Made by a program: the position numbers and the translations under genes. Shown here piece by piece: positions 1-5,500 of a stretch of 5,633 bases of DNA (positions within the stretch are counted from its first letter, which is position 1; the number at the start of each line of letters is the position of its first letter). The notes under the pieces were generated by a model. It was not told the origin of the DNA. It saw nothing but the letters and a program-made list of their open reading frames with translations, and searched no databases. The stretch comes from Nitrososphaeraceae archaeon (GTDB lineage Archaea; Thermoproteota; Nitrososphaeria; Nitrososphaerales; Nitrososphaeraceae), in the NCBI GenBank assembly GCA_021155845.1, contig JAJNBK010000085.1:1-5633 (forward strand). The letters run 5' to 3'.

Positions 1-213
<213 letters not shown>

Positions 214-311
214 TTATGATGTTGCAATCATCCTAATTCAGACATTTAAAGACAAGTTATCCTTCAGTTTTTTTATAAGGGACTTTAATAACTCTACTCA
301 TGATTTATAGA

Positions 312-330
312 CTGTATATATCAAATACAG
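312..330. terminator. Small inverted repeat at the end of the metG operon
   Basis: CTGTAT (312-317) and ATACAG (325-330) form a perfect 6-bp stem with a 7-base loop that covers the stop codon of the zinc-ribbon gene. On the minus strand no clear T-run follows, so its role as a terminator is weakly supported. Confidence 0.2.
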
Positions 331-458
331 ATTCTTTTAGTGCATCTCAGACATTCTATAATCACTCTTTCCTCAAGATGCTGTAAAATCTTAAATTTTT
401 TCGAACCGCAATTAGGACAAACAGGGCATGATCTAGACCCTTTACCAAGATTTACCAT
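321..458 (-). CDS. Small zinc-ribbon protein, 45 residues
   Basis: The short frame starts MVNLGKGSRSCPVCPNCGSK and ends IIECLRCTKRICI. Cysteines at 11, 14 and 17 (CPVCPNCG) and at 36 and 39 (CLRC), with another at 44, form the two CxxC knuckles of a zinc ribbon separated by about 20 residues, including a basic and amphipathic stretch. Such mini zinc ribbons occur in many archaea, and their partners are mostly unknown; nucleic-acid or protein binding is the usual guess. I cannot name a function. Support for a real gene comes from context: the C-terminal frame of the broken nadM gene upstream ends at 452 and overlaps this ATG (ATGGTAA), the kind of stop/start overlap seen in operons. It is therefore probably co-transcribed and translationally coupled with metG and nadM. 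No Shine-Dalgarno sequence is visible. Confidence 0.7.
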   Translation of the reverse strand: MVNLGKGSRSCPVCPNCGSKKFKILQHLEERVIIECLRCTKRICI

Positions 459-550
459 CTTTGTGGATTGCTATCAGAATGAGATAGCATCTTAATCCTT
501 GTGACACCTCCTATTTCTTCAATTATCTCAGCAACACCAGTTTCTTGATT
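452..550 (-). pseudogene. nadM: Out-of-frame C-terminal remnant of nadM
   Basis: In a frame different from the N-terminal part, the minus strand encodes TGVAEIIEEIGGVTRIKML and a short tail ending QRW, with stop TAA at 452-454. The pattern V-x-E-I-I-E-E-I-x-G-V-x-R-I-K is the characteristic last helix of archaeal NMN adenylyltransferases. Between the last aligned residue of the upstream frame (about NVKIKK) and this helix the family normally has about 30 residues, including SGTxIR and a W-x-x-L-V/L-P turn; here they are missing. The simplest reading is a deletion of some 90 bases, not a multiple of three, near 540-555. The remnant stop overlaps the ATG of the zinc-ribbon gene. Confidence 0.7.
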
Positions 551-906
551 TTAACATTTTCTGCAACAAGGCTCCTGACAAATTGATTGCCAGAAAATAA
601 GATATCAAAATGAGGAACCATTGATGTCAAATGCGCAAACCATCGTGCATTATTTTCATCATTGATAATCGGTACAATATAACATTTTGTAAGATCTATC
701 CGTGCTTCCGATAGTGCCTGATGTATCATTAATATTCTCTCACCAGCAGTAAAAGGATCCTGAGATATATAGTTAAATTGTGCACTTCCTATAGCAATTA
801 TTAATTCTTCGCAATCTTCGAATATTTGTTTGACAAGCGAAAGGTGTCCTTTATGAAAAGGTTGAAAACGACCTACCATTATTCCACGTATTATTTTTTC
901 ATTCAT
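523..906 (-). CDS. nadM: Nicotinamide-nucleotide adenylyltransferase, archaeal type, truncated by internal deletion and frame change
   Basis: The archaeal enzyme joins NMN and ATP to make NAD+ and belongs to the nucleotidyltransferase alpha/beta phosphodiesterase superfamily. Visible motifs are GRFQPFHKGH (residues 12-21, with the catalytic HxGH), the DPFTAGER segment (50-57) and FSGNQFVR (104-111), all in the expected order. The frame ends at residue 127 with KIKKLVLLR, whereas family members run to roughly 165-180 residues. The segment with the SGTxIR motif, which contacts ATP phosphates, is absent. The last helix of the family is still encoded just downstream in another frame (see 452-550). 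The start ATG overlaps the metG stop (GGATGAATGA), so translation is coupled to metG. The protein is probably inactive unless the sequence is in error. Family identity is very secure; function of this copy is doubtful. Confidence 0.85.
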   Translation of the reverse strand: MNEKIIRGIMVGRFQPFHKGHLSLVKQIFEDCEELIIAIGSAQFNYISQDPFTAGERILMIHQALSEARIDLTKCYIVPIINDENNARWFAHLTSMVPHFDILFSGNQFVRSLVAENVKIKKLVLLR

Positions 907-2578
907 CCTTTTTTCCTAATTTTGCTTTTTGTTGTTCAATTTCCGTATGTTCAATCTTACGAAAAAGAGGTTCAATAGTTCCAAGAGTATGACCGGCAGA
1001 AATTTTCAATTCTGATACAGATTGCCATTCTTGCTGATGTACGGCTCCCGACATACCTAATTGGGACCAGATCTTCTCGCTAGAGAATGGAATAAAAGGC
1101 TCTAGCATGATAGAAATCGATCTGACAGCGTTTACGGCAATATACACAGTTGTTGCAGCCTGATTGATATTGGACCATGGTTGTTTTTTCTGAAAATATT
1201 GATTAAAATGAGTCGTAAATTTCAGGATTCGTTTCAATGCTTTATCACACTCATTCTGAGATAACAGAGAACCAACTTCGGTAGAGATAAGCTTAATCTC
1301 GTCTATACTTGATAAGTCTTCTATATCATAACTAGTTGGCTGAGGAACTTTGTTATTAAACTTTTTCTGGGTAAAGGTCAATGCCCGATTAATAAAATTC
1401 CCAATATTTGCTATAAGTTCATTATTAATTTTTTCCAAGAAGAAATCCCAGTCGAAATTTATATCAGTTTGTGAGTATGGCGTTATTGATGCGATATAGA
1501 ATCGCAAATAGTCCGGATTAAAAGCAGATACAAACTCTCTTAAACCAATATACCAATTTCTACTCTTAGAAATTTTTTGATTGTGAAGCATCAAATGTCC
1601 TCTAGTTGGAAGATAATTAGGTAGTTTGTACTCTTCATCTAATCCCATGCGCATCGCAGGCAAAAAAAGATAATGGTGATAAACTATATCCTTACCTATA
1701 AAGTGATAGATTTCCGAGTTGTTCCAAACCTCTTTGCCATTTCGTCCTGATTTTTGAATAAATGTTAAGAAAGTAGAAATATAACAAAGGTGGTTATCAA
1801 ACCATCCATAGAATACTTTTCCTTTTGCTTCAGGTAATGGGATCGGAACACCCCACGATAAATCTCTAGTTATATCCCAGTCCTGAAGTCCTTCATTAAT
1901 CCAATTGATTACATAGTTAGCTACATCACGTTGAAGATTCTCATTGTTTGTCAACCATACTTTGAGTTGATCGGAGAAATTCGAAAGTTTAAAAAAGTAA
2001 TGTAAGCTACTCTTTTTTATTGGCGATCTGCCGCAGATACCACACATAGGATCCAATATTTGATACGGAACCCGACCGCATTTTTCGCATAGATCGGAAT
2101 ATTGATTTTCTGCTCCGCAATTAGGACATTTACCCATGACATACCTATCTGGCAAAAATTTGTTGTCAAACTGACAATAGAATTGAATTACTTCTTCTTT
2201 GTAAATGTGACCGTTATCATTAAGCTTCTTGAATACATATTGAACAAACTCCATATTTTCCACTGAACTTGTTTTCGAAAAAAAATCAAAAGAAATTCCT
2301 AGCGATTTAAAATCATCATAATCACGCTTATTCCAAGTATCCACGTATTCAGATGGTGTTTTATTTTCCTTTTCAGCTTTGATTAACACTGGAGTTCCAA
2401 AGTCATCGGAGGCACAGACGTGGTATATCTCTCTTCCACGAAGTCTTGAATATCTGGTAAAAATATCTGCCGGCAAATAGGTAGATGCAATATGGCCGAG
2501 ATGAATTTCGCCATTAGCGTAAGGAAGTGCACTGGTAACTATAGCACTTGTAATCTTATTATATGGTTTATCTTGCAC
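899..2578 (-). CDS. metG: Methionine--tRNA ligase
   Basis: This class I synthetase charges initiator and elongator tRNA-Met with methionine. In 559 residues it shows HLGH (26-29, the HIGH signature) in ALPYANGEIHLGH, the CP insertion with zinc knuckles C151xxC154, C164xxC167 and C179xxC182, WGVPIP (242-247), FIGKDIVYHH (293-302) and KISKS (335-339, the KMSKS loop). An alpha-helical anticodon-binding domain follows, with QYFQKKQPW and EPFIPFSSEKIW. There is no C-terminal EMAPII/Trbp111-type tRNA-binding domain; the protein ends just after PLFRKIE. DDFGTP (58-63) and WFDNHL (259-264) replace the commoner DEHGTP and WFDAPI. The start is GTG at 2578: no ATG lies between the upstream in-frame stop and the conserved N-terminus, and a TATA-like box is about 28 bases away. 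It heads the metG-nadM-zinc-ribbon operon. Confidence 0.97.
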   Translation of the reverse strand: MQDKPYNKITSAIVTSALPYANGEIHLGHIASTYLPADIFTRYSRLRGREIYHVCASDDFGTPVLIKAEKENKTPSEYVDTWNKRDYDDFKSLGISFDFFSKTSSVENMEFVQYVFKKLNDNGHIYKEEVIQFYCQFDNKFLPDRYVMGKCPNCGAENQYSDLCEKCGRVPYQILDPMCGICGRSPIKKSSLHYFFKLSNFSDQLKVWLTNNENLQRDVANYVINWINEGLQDWDITRDLSWGVPIPLPEAKGKVFYGWFDNHLCYISTFLTFIQKSGRNGKEVWNNSEIYHFIGKDIVYHHYLFLPAMRMGLDEEYKLPNYLPTRGHLMLHNQKISKSRNWYIGLREFVSAFNPDYLRFYIASITPYSQTDINFDWDFFLEKINNELIANIGNFINRALTFTQKKFNNKVPQPTSYDIEDLSSIDEIKLISTEVGSLLSQNECDKALKRILKFTTHFNQYFQKKQPWSNINQAATTVYIAVNAVRSISIMLEPFIPFSSEKIWSQLGMSGAVHQQEWQSVSELKISAGHTLGTIEPLFRKIEHTEIEQQKAKLGKKDE

Positions 2579-2580
2579 TA

Positions 2581-2607
2581 AAAATTCGTCAGAATCTGAC
2601 TGATTTT
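2581..2607. promoter_or_regulatory. 27-bp near-perfect palindrome at the metG promoter, candidate operator
   Basis: The arms are 2581-2593 and 2595-2607 around a single central base (2594). Eleven of 13 positions pair, with a perfect core GTCAGA-A-TCTGAC (2588-2600) and matching AAAAT/ATTTT ends. It lies between the TATA-like box and the start codon and would cover the transcription start, the classical place for an archaeal repressor. The DNA-binding protein is unknown. Confidence 0.45.
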
Positions 2608-2609
2608 AA
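2604..2609 (-). promoter_or_regulatory. TATA-like box of the metG operon
   Basis: TTAAAA (within CTTAAAAT on the minus strand) is centred about 28 bases before the GTG start at 2578. This predicts an mRNA with a leader of only two or three bases. It lies at the edge of the 27-bp palindrome at 2581-2607. Confidence 0.45.
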
Positions 2610-2610
2610 G

Positions 2611-2903
2611 TTATCTCCTGCTAGAAATAACAAAGAGTCATGTATAATTTGTATGTTATTTCAATAACTATTAGAGACCCATCTTTGAACAAACGTAACA
2701 AGATCATTCTAAGTTATTAAGACAAGAAGTTACATCACCCGTTATGATGCTCGTTAATTTATATTCATATCTAATGAGACAGATTATACAGCAGAGCAGT
2801 ATTTGGCAATTAATTCATAAGAAATGAGATCTTTACCTTATTATCTCTTGCAATAAATACCGACTCAAAAGTGTAAAGCATAATAAGATTTCAATAGAAA
2901 TGT
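2611..2903. other. Divergent intergenic region between metG and ahcY
   Basis: AT-rich with no convincing gene. It holds a short perfect inverted repeat GTTATT-TC-AATAAC (2655-2668) about 80 bases upstream of metG, and a weak GAGAT/ATCTC pair (2826-2847). Frames are short and interrupted; the longest ATG frame on the plus strand (2744-2827, 27 codons) resembles nothing I know. No tRNA fold or known riboswitch was recognised. Confidence 0.5.
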
Positions 2904-2914
2904 AGGTCAGACCT
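2904..2914. promoter_or_regulatory. Short palindrome upstream of the ahcY promoter
   Basis: AGGTC-A-GACCT is a perfect 5-bp inverted repeat with one central base, ending about 20 bases before the ahcY TATA box. It shares the string GTCAGA and the single-base centre with the metG palindrome. The position would suit an activator site. Short enough to be chance. Confidence 0.25.
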
Positions 2915-2933
2915 GTTAGTATTCTCATTACTT

Positions 2934-2941
2934 TTTTTATA
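2934..2941 (+). promoter_or_regulatory. TATA box of ahcY
   Basis: TTTTTATA inside a T-rich stretch. Its centre is 26 bases before 2963-2964, which places the likely transcription start at the TTG at 2963 and makes the TTG at 2951 too close to be inside the mRNA. Confidence 0.5.
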
Positions 2942-2962
2942 TGTTATTCGTTGTATCCTCCA

Positions 2963-4192
2963 TTGTCTTACAAAATAGCAGATATCCGACTATCGCAGAA
3001 TGGAAAATTGTCCTATCAGTGGGCTCGCGATCACATGGTAATACTTGATAAGATCAAAATCAAAAATGAAAAGAAAAAGCCACTCGCAGGATATAGAATA
3101 GGTTTTTGCCTTCATATTACAAAAGAAACCTCTGTTTTAGTGATGACGGCAAAAGAACTTGGTGCAGATGTAGCTTTATGCTCGGCAAATCCCTTATCTG
3201 TACAGGATGATATTGCTGCATTTCTATCTTCTGAAGGAATAACCATCTTTGCTTGGAGAGGCGAAACAAAAAGAGAGTACGAGGAATGCATTAATTCTGT
3301 CCTTAAATTCCGACCTAATATTATAACAGATGATGGATCTGATTTACATATCGCTGCTAATAAAACCAAAGTGAAAATATTTGGAGGTTCAGAAGAAACA
3401 ACTTCTGGTGTAAAAAGGTTGAAGGCATTAGAGAGGAGAAAAAGATTAAAGTATCCTGTAATAGCGGTCAATGATGCTTATACAAAACATATGTTTGATA
3501 ATAGATATGGTACAGGTCAAAGCACGATAGATGGTATTTTGAGAACAACGTCACTTTTCCTCCCTGGAAAACAAATTATAGTATGTGGATATGGTTGGGT
3601 TGGAAAAGGAGTTGCAGCAAGAGCTAGGGGCATGGGAGCGATCATTACTATAACAGAGATTGACCCCATAAAAGCAATTGAAGCAAATATGGATGGTTTC
3701 AATGTAAAACGATTATCGGATGTTGTTTCTATTGGTGACATATTTATAACATGTACTGGTCAAACACATGTTATTCGTGAAGAACACATCAAAAAAATGA
3801 AGAGCGGCGCTATCCTTGCAAATGCTGGTCATTTTGATATAGAGATTGATACAAAATATCTCTATTCCCAAGATAAATCTCCTGCAAGTGTTAGAGTAGA
3901 CATAGATTGCTTCAATATTGTTGGTAAAAAAATATACCTTATATCGAAAGGAAGAGTAGTTAATCTAGTTGGTGCTGAAGGACATCCACCAGAAGTAATG
4001 GCCTTATCTTTTGCAAATCAGTTATTGTCAATTATCTTCATTTCAAAAAATTATCATAAGATGGAAAATAAGATATATAATGTTCCAAGAGAAATTGATC
4101 AAAGCGTGGCCAAATATGCACTGGATTCTATGAATATAGAAATTGATAAAATGACAAAAACACAAAGACTATACATTGATAAATGGGAGTAG
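2963..4192 (+). CDS. ahcY: Adenosylhomocysteinase (S-adenosyl-L-homocysteine hydrolase)
   Basis: This NAD-dependent enzyme splits S-adenosylhomocysteine into adenosine and homocysteine, relieving methyltransferase inhibition and feeding the methionine cycle. Using 409 residues from 2963, substrate-site landmarks are LHITKET (His51), DDGSDL (Asp127), SEETTSG, VNDAYTKHMFDN (Lys175, Asp179), AGHFDIEID (His290) and GAEGHPPEV (His341). The NAD loop is GYGWVGKG (209-216) followed by ITEIDP. The C-terminus is short and lacks the eukaryotic KPDHYRY tail, as in other archaea. No ATG is available before the conserved N-terminus: the in-frame candidates are TTG at 2951 and TTG at 2963. I prefer 2963, because MSYKIADIRL fits the family start and the TATA box is 26 bases upstream; using 2951 adds four residues. 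Single-gene plus-strand unit, divergent from metG. Confidence 0.95.
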   Translation: MSYKIADIRLSQNGKLSYQWARDHMVILDKIKIKNEKKKPLAGYRIGFCLHITKETSVLVMTAKELGADVALCSANPLSVQDDIAAFLSSEGITIFAWRGETKREYEECINSVLKFRPNIITDDGSDLHIAANKTKVKIFGGSEETTSGVKRLKALERRKRLKYPVIAVNDAYTKHMFDNRYGTGQSTIDGILRTTSLFLPGKQIIVCGYGWVGKGVAARARGMGAIITITEIDPIKAIEANMDGFNVKRLSDVVSIGDIFITCTGQTHVIREEHIKKMKSGAILANAGHFDIEIDTKYLYSQDKSPASVRVDIDCFNIVGKKIYLISKGRVVNLVGAEGHPPEVMALSFANQLLSIIFISKNYHKMENKIYNVPREIDQSVAKYALDSMNIEIDKMTKTQRLYIDKWE

Positions 4193-4258
4193 TCATATTA
4201 CATAAACTACTAGAATATCTATAGAAAATTATGACTTTATATCTTTGATTATTTTCTC
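4191..4258 (+). terminator. Possible ahcY terminator: inverted repeat plus T-rich tract
   Basis: AGTCATA (4191-4197) overlapping the stop codon can pair with TATGACT (4230-4236). The 4237-4258 stretch that follows is T-rich, ending in ATTATTTTCT. The loop is long (32 bases), so the T-rich tract is probably the more meaningful part in an archaeon. Confidence 0.3.
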
Positions 4259-4379
4259 AGCAGATCTTGCAAGGCAAAAAATAATGAGTTATACAAACTT
4301 AATTCTCTATGTTTACATTATTATTTATGGATACAGTTCAATTGTGATAACATCAGATAGTTTATTATTATTAAAACAG

Positions 4380-4534
4380 CGATAAGATGGCCAGATAATA
4401 TAATGCATTCTGCTAACAATACTGGATTCTGCGGGAACTACATGACGCAGCTATAATTTATTATCTTATTCTCTATATTATAGTCAACATCTCAACATTC
4501 TTGTAAGACAAGATATAGAGTGTTGCCTTTTTTT
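4380..4534 (+). ncRNA. Candidate structured RNA ending in a terminator-like hairpin
   Basis: This part of a 388-base stretch without a convincing gene shows nested pairing. AGATAATA (4393-4400) pairs perfectly with TATTATCT (4459-4466) and encloses the small stem CTGCG/CGCAG (4429-4433, 4446-4450). A strong terminal hairpin follows at 4493-4525, then a T-run. ATTCTGC occurs twice (4407-4413, 4426-4432). No tRNA, RNase P, SRP RNA or box C/D signature was found. The 5' boundary is unknown and no convincing promoter was found. It could equally be a long 3' untranslated region of ahcY or meaningless AT-rich pairing. A minus-strand frame (4325-4450) also crosses it. Confidence 0.25.
4493..4534 (+). 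terminator. Hairpin followed by T-run (intrinsic-terminator-like)
   Basis: CAACATTC (4493-4500) pairs with GAGTGTTG (4518-4525) over 8 bp with one G-U. Inside it, TTGT (4501-4504) pairs with ACAA (4508-4511) around AAG. Then come CC and seven T (4528-4534). It would end any plus-strand transcript coming from the ahcY side and isolates the gene at 4581. Confidence 0.55.
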
Positions 4535-4551
4535 ATTTAATTCTATCTTAG

Positions 4552-4559
4552 TATAATAT
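4552..4559 (+). promoter_or_regulatory. TATA box upstream of the split gene at 4581
   Basis: TATAATAT, with a further TTTAAAA overlapping downstream, is centred about 25 bases before the ATG at 4581. This matches the leaderless spacing seen for ilvC and ahcY. No Shine-Dalgarno sequence is visible. Confidence 0.4.
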
Positions 4560-4580
4560 TTAAAAAAGAATAGAAGATAT

Positions 4581-4855
4581 ATGACTAGAAAAGGAGCAGT
4601 AAGATTTGTTCGATTAGTTAGAAAAGCAAACGATGTTATGATAGCTTTACTATATTAGTAGACTAATAATGATTGAAGCAGATGACGCTATTAAGGTTAT
4701 CGATACGGTGGCCAAATTATTTTGCAAGAGGACATGATAGTAAGGGTAAATTTGGTGTCATAATTACATATTCAGAGAATTCAGACGACATTGTTCAATT
4801 AATTGAAATGTACCAACAATGGGCTACGAATAATAAGATTAAGAACAAAAAATAA
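4581..4855 (+). pseudogene. Unidentified protein of about 90 residues, reading frame split by two +1 shifts
   Basis: Three consecutive frames read like one protein. Frame 1 starts at ATG 4581 (MTRKGAVRFVRLVRKANDVM) and stops at 4658. Frame 2 is open from 4645 to 4737 (SRLIMIEADDAIKVIDTVAK). Frame 3 continues from about 4720 to the TAA at 4853-4855 (LFARGHDSKGKFGVIITYSE, then SDDIVQLIEMYQQW). Removing one base near 4646-4656 and one T from the TTTT at 4720-4723 restores a single 91-codon frame. The restored protein has a basic N-terminus, an amphipathic helical middle, GHDSKGKFGVIITY strand-like residues and a C-terminal helix. I do not recognise the family; paralogous small proteins in the same lineage are likely. 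It has its own TATA box. Either a decayed gene or sequencing errors in short T-runs. Confidence 0.5.
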
Positions 4856-4872
4856 ATATAACAGAGAAAATA

Positions 4873-4992
4873 ATGAGTATTCTTCTCTTAGTACAAATTT
4901 TTATTGGCATATACCTATACTATTATTGCCATAGAAGATATTTCAAAGTCAAGCATATTTCATTCATTCATCATTTTATTTTCATTATGTAG
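4873..4992 (+). CDS. Possible 39-residue membrane microprotein
   Basis: The ATG at 4873, 17 bases after the previous stop, opens a frame MSILLLVQIFIGIYLYYY (one hydrophobic helix, residues 3-18), then a basic CHRRYFKVKH segment and a hydrophobic end. The layout is that of a single-pass membrane peptide. However, AT-rich noncoding DNA often encodes hydrophobic, Tyr- and Ile-rich peptides, and there is no ribosome binding site, homology or clear promoter to support it. Confidence 0.15.
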   Translation: MSILLLVQIFIGIYLYYYCHRRYFKVKHISFIHHFIFIM

Positions 4993-5277
4993 AAAATTAC
5001 TTAAATTGCTATGGATTCATCGATTGTCTGTATTTTCAGCGTATTAAATGCCTATAAAGAGGGTGGGCGCATATTCAAGGCCGAATTCATATTTATCAAG
5101 CTCTGAAGAAAAATAGATAATAAATTTAAGATCATAAAAGAAAAGTTACTTTAATAATATCATATTTAGAAAGAGGAACAATAGAATATAAATTCTATTG
5201 TTCTTCTCATATATTGTTCTCTTATATTGGTATCAATTGTTAAGCCTATAAAATAATAATTACTGCTAATGTGTAAT
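4993..5277. other. Gene-poor AT-rich stretch
   Basis: No convincing gene. Notable elements are the string GCCTATAAA occurring twice (5050-5058 and 5244-5252), both TATA-like, a short G-rich island GAGGGTGGGCGC just after the first copy, and the strong hairpin at 5172-5207. A small RNA from about 5080 to the hairpin is conceivable but has no direct support. Confidence 0.4.
5172..5207. repeat. Strong hairpin: 16-bp stem, 4-base loop
   Basis: The left arm 5172-5187 and right arm 5192-5207 pair over 16 positions with one G-U (12 perfect inner pairs, GAACAATAGAAT with ATTCTATTGTTC), loop ATAA. Pyrimidine-rich, T-rich sequence follows on the plus strand, and CCTCTTTCT follows on the minus strand. 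A two-way terminator between the plus-strand genes and minus-strand genes on the right is the simplest role. Confidence 0.5.
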
Positions 5278-5283
5278 ATGGCC

Positions 5284-5469
5284 TCATCTTTGTTCATACT
5301 CACCAAGGAACATGTTAGAAGTCGTATTGATCATAAACTGACTCTTTCTCGATACTGGAATTGAGAAGAATCGTTGCAGTGATATAGAACCAATGCAAGA
5401 CAGTTCAAATTTGGATGCGCAGTCAACATAACAATCTTTAATTCTTGCTCTATAACATGTCTTCGTCAT
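5284..5469 (-). CDS. Hypothetical 61-residue protein
   Basis: An uninterrupted frame begins MTKTCYRARIKDCYVDCASK and ends with EYEQR. It has four cysteines in the first 25 residues (5, 13, 17, 25), not spaced as a standard zinc ribbon, and no membrane segment. A TTTATA box on the minus strand (5489-5494) is about 22-26 bases before the ATG at 5469, as for other genes here, and lies in the 31-base gap after the acidic-tail gene. I do not recognise a family. Against it, the plus strand of the same DNA carries a rival frame with its own TATA box (5278-5431, one frame break), so this could be a shadow. Only one of the two is likely to be real. Confidence 0.35.
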   Translation of the reverse strand: MTKTCYRARIKDCYVDCASKFELSCIGSISLQRFFSIPVSRKSQFMINTTSNMFLGEYEQR

Positions 5470-5488
5470 AAGATTAGACTGTCTTGAC

Positions 5489-5494
5489 TATAAA
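5489..5494 (-). promoter_or_regulatory. TATA box for the 61-residue frame
   Basis: TTTATA on the minus strand, within AAAATTTATA, sits in the 31-base gap between the acidic-tail gene stop (5501) and the ATG at 5469. The spacing to that ATG is slightly short to normal for a leaderless start. Confidence 0.3.
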
Positions 5495-5500
5495 TTTTAA

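Noticed and set aside
258..302. 13-codon minus-strand ATG frame (MSRVIKVPYKKTEG) between the zinc-ribbon gene and ilvC
   Set aside because: Too short to support as a gene and without any context evidence.
2744..2827. 27-codon ATG frame on the plus strand between metG and ahcY
   Set aside because: Short, no promoter spacing or recognisable motif, and its content is as expected from AT-rich DNA.
2826..2847. GAGAT/ATCTC inverted repeat in the metG-ahcY gap
   Set aside because: Five pairs with a 12-base loop are expected by chance in this composition.
2579..2962. A SAM or SAH riboswitch upstream of metG or ahcY
   Set aside because: Both messages appear leaderless, so there is no leader to hold one, and no riboswitch core was seen.
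3112..3471. Open frame of 119 codons on the minus strand inside ahcY
   Set aside because: It is antisense to the conserved core of ahcY and has no family features; a shadow of the real gene.
3517..3741. Open frame of 74 codons on the minus strand inside ahcY
   Set aside because: Antisense to the NAD-binding region of ahcY; a shadow.
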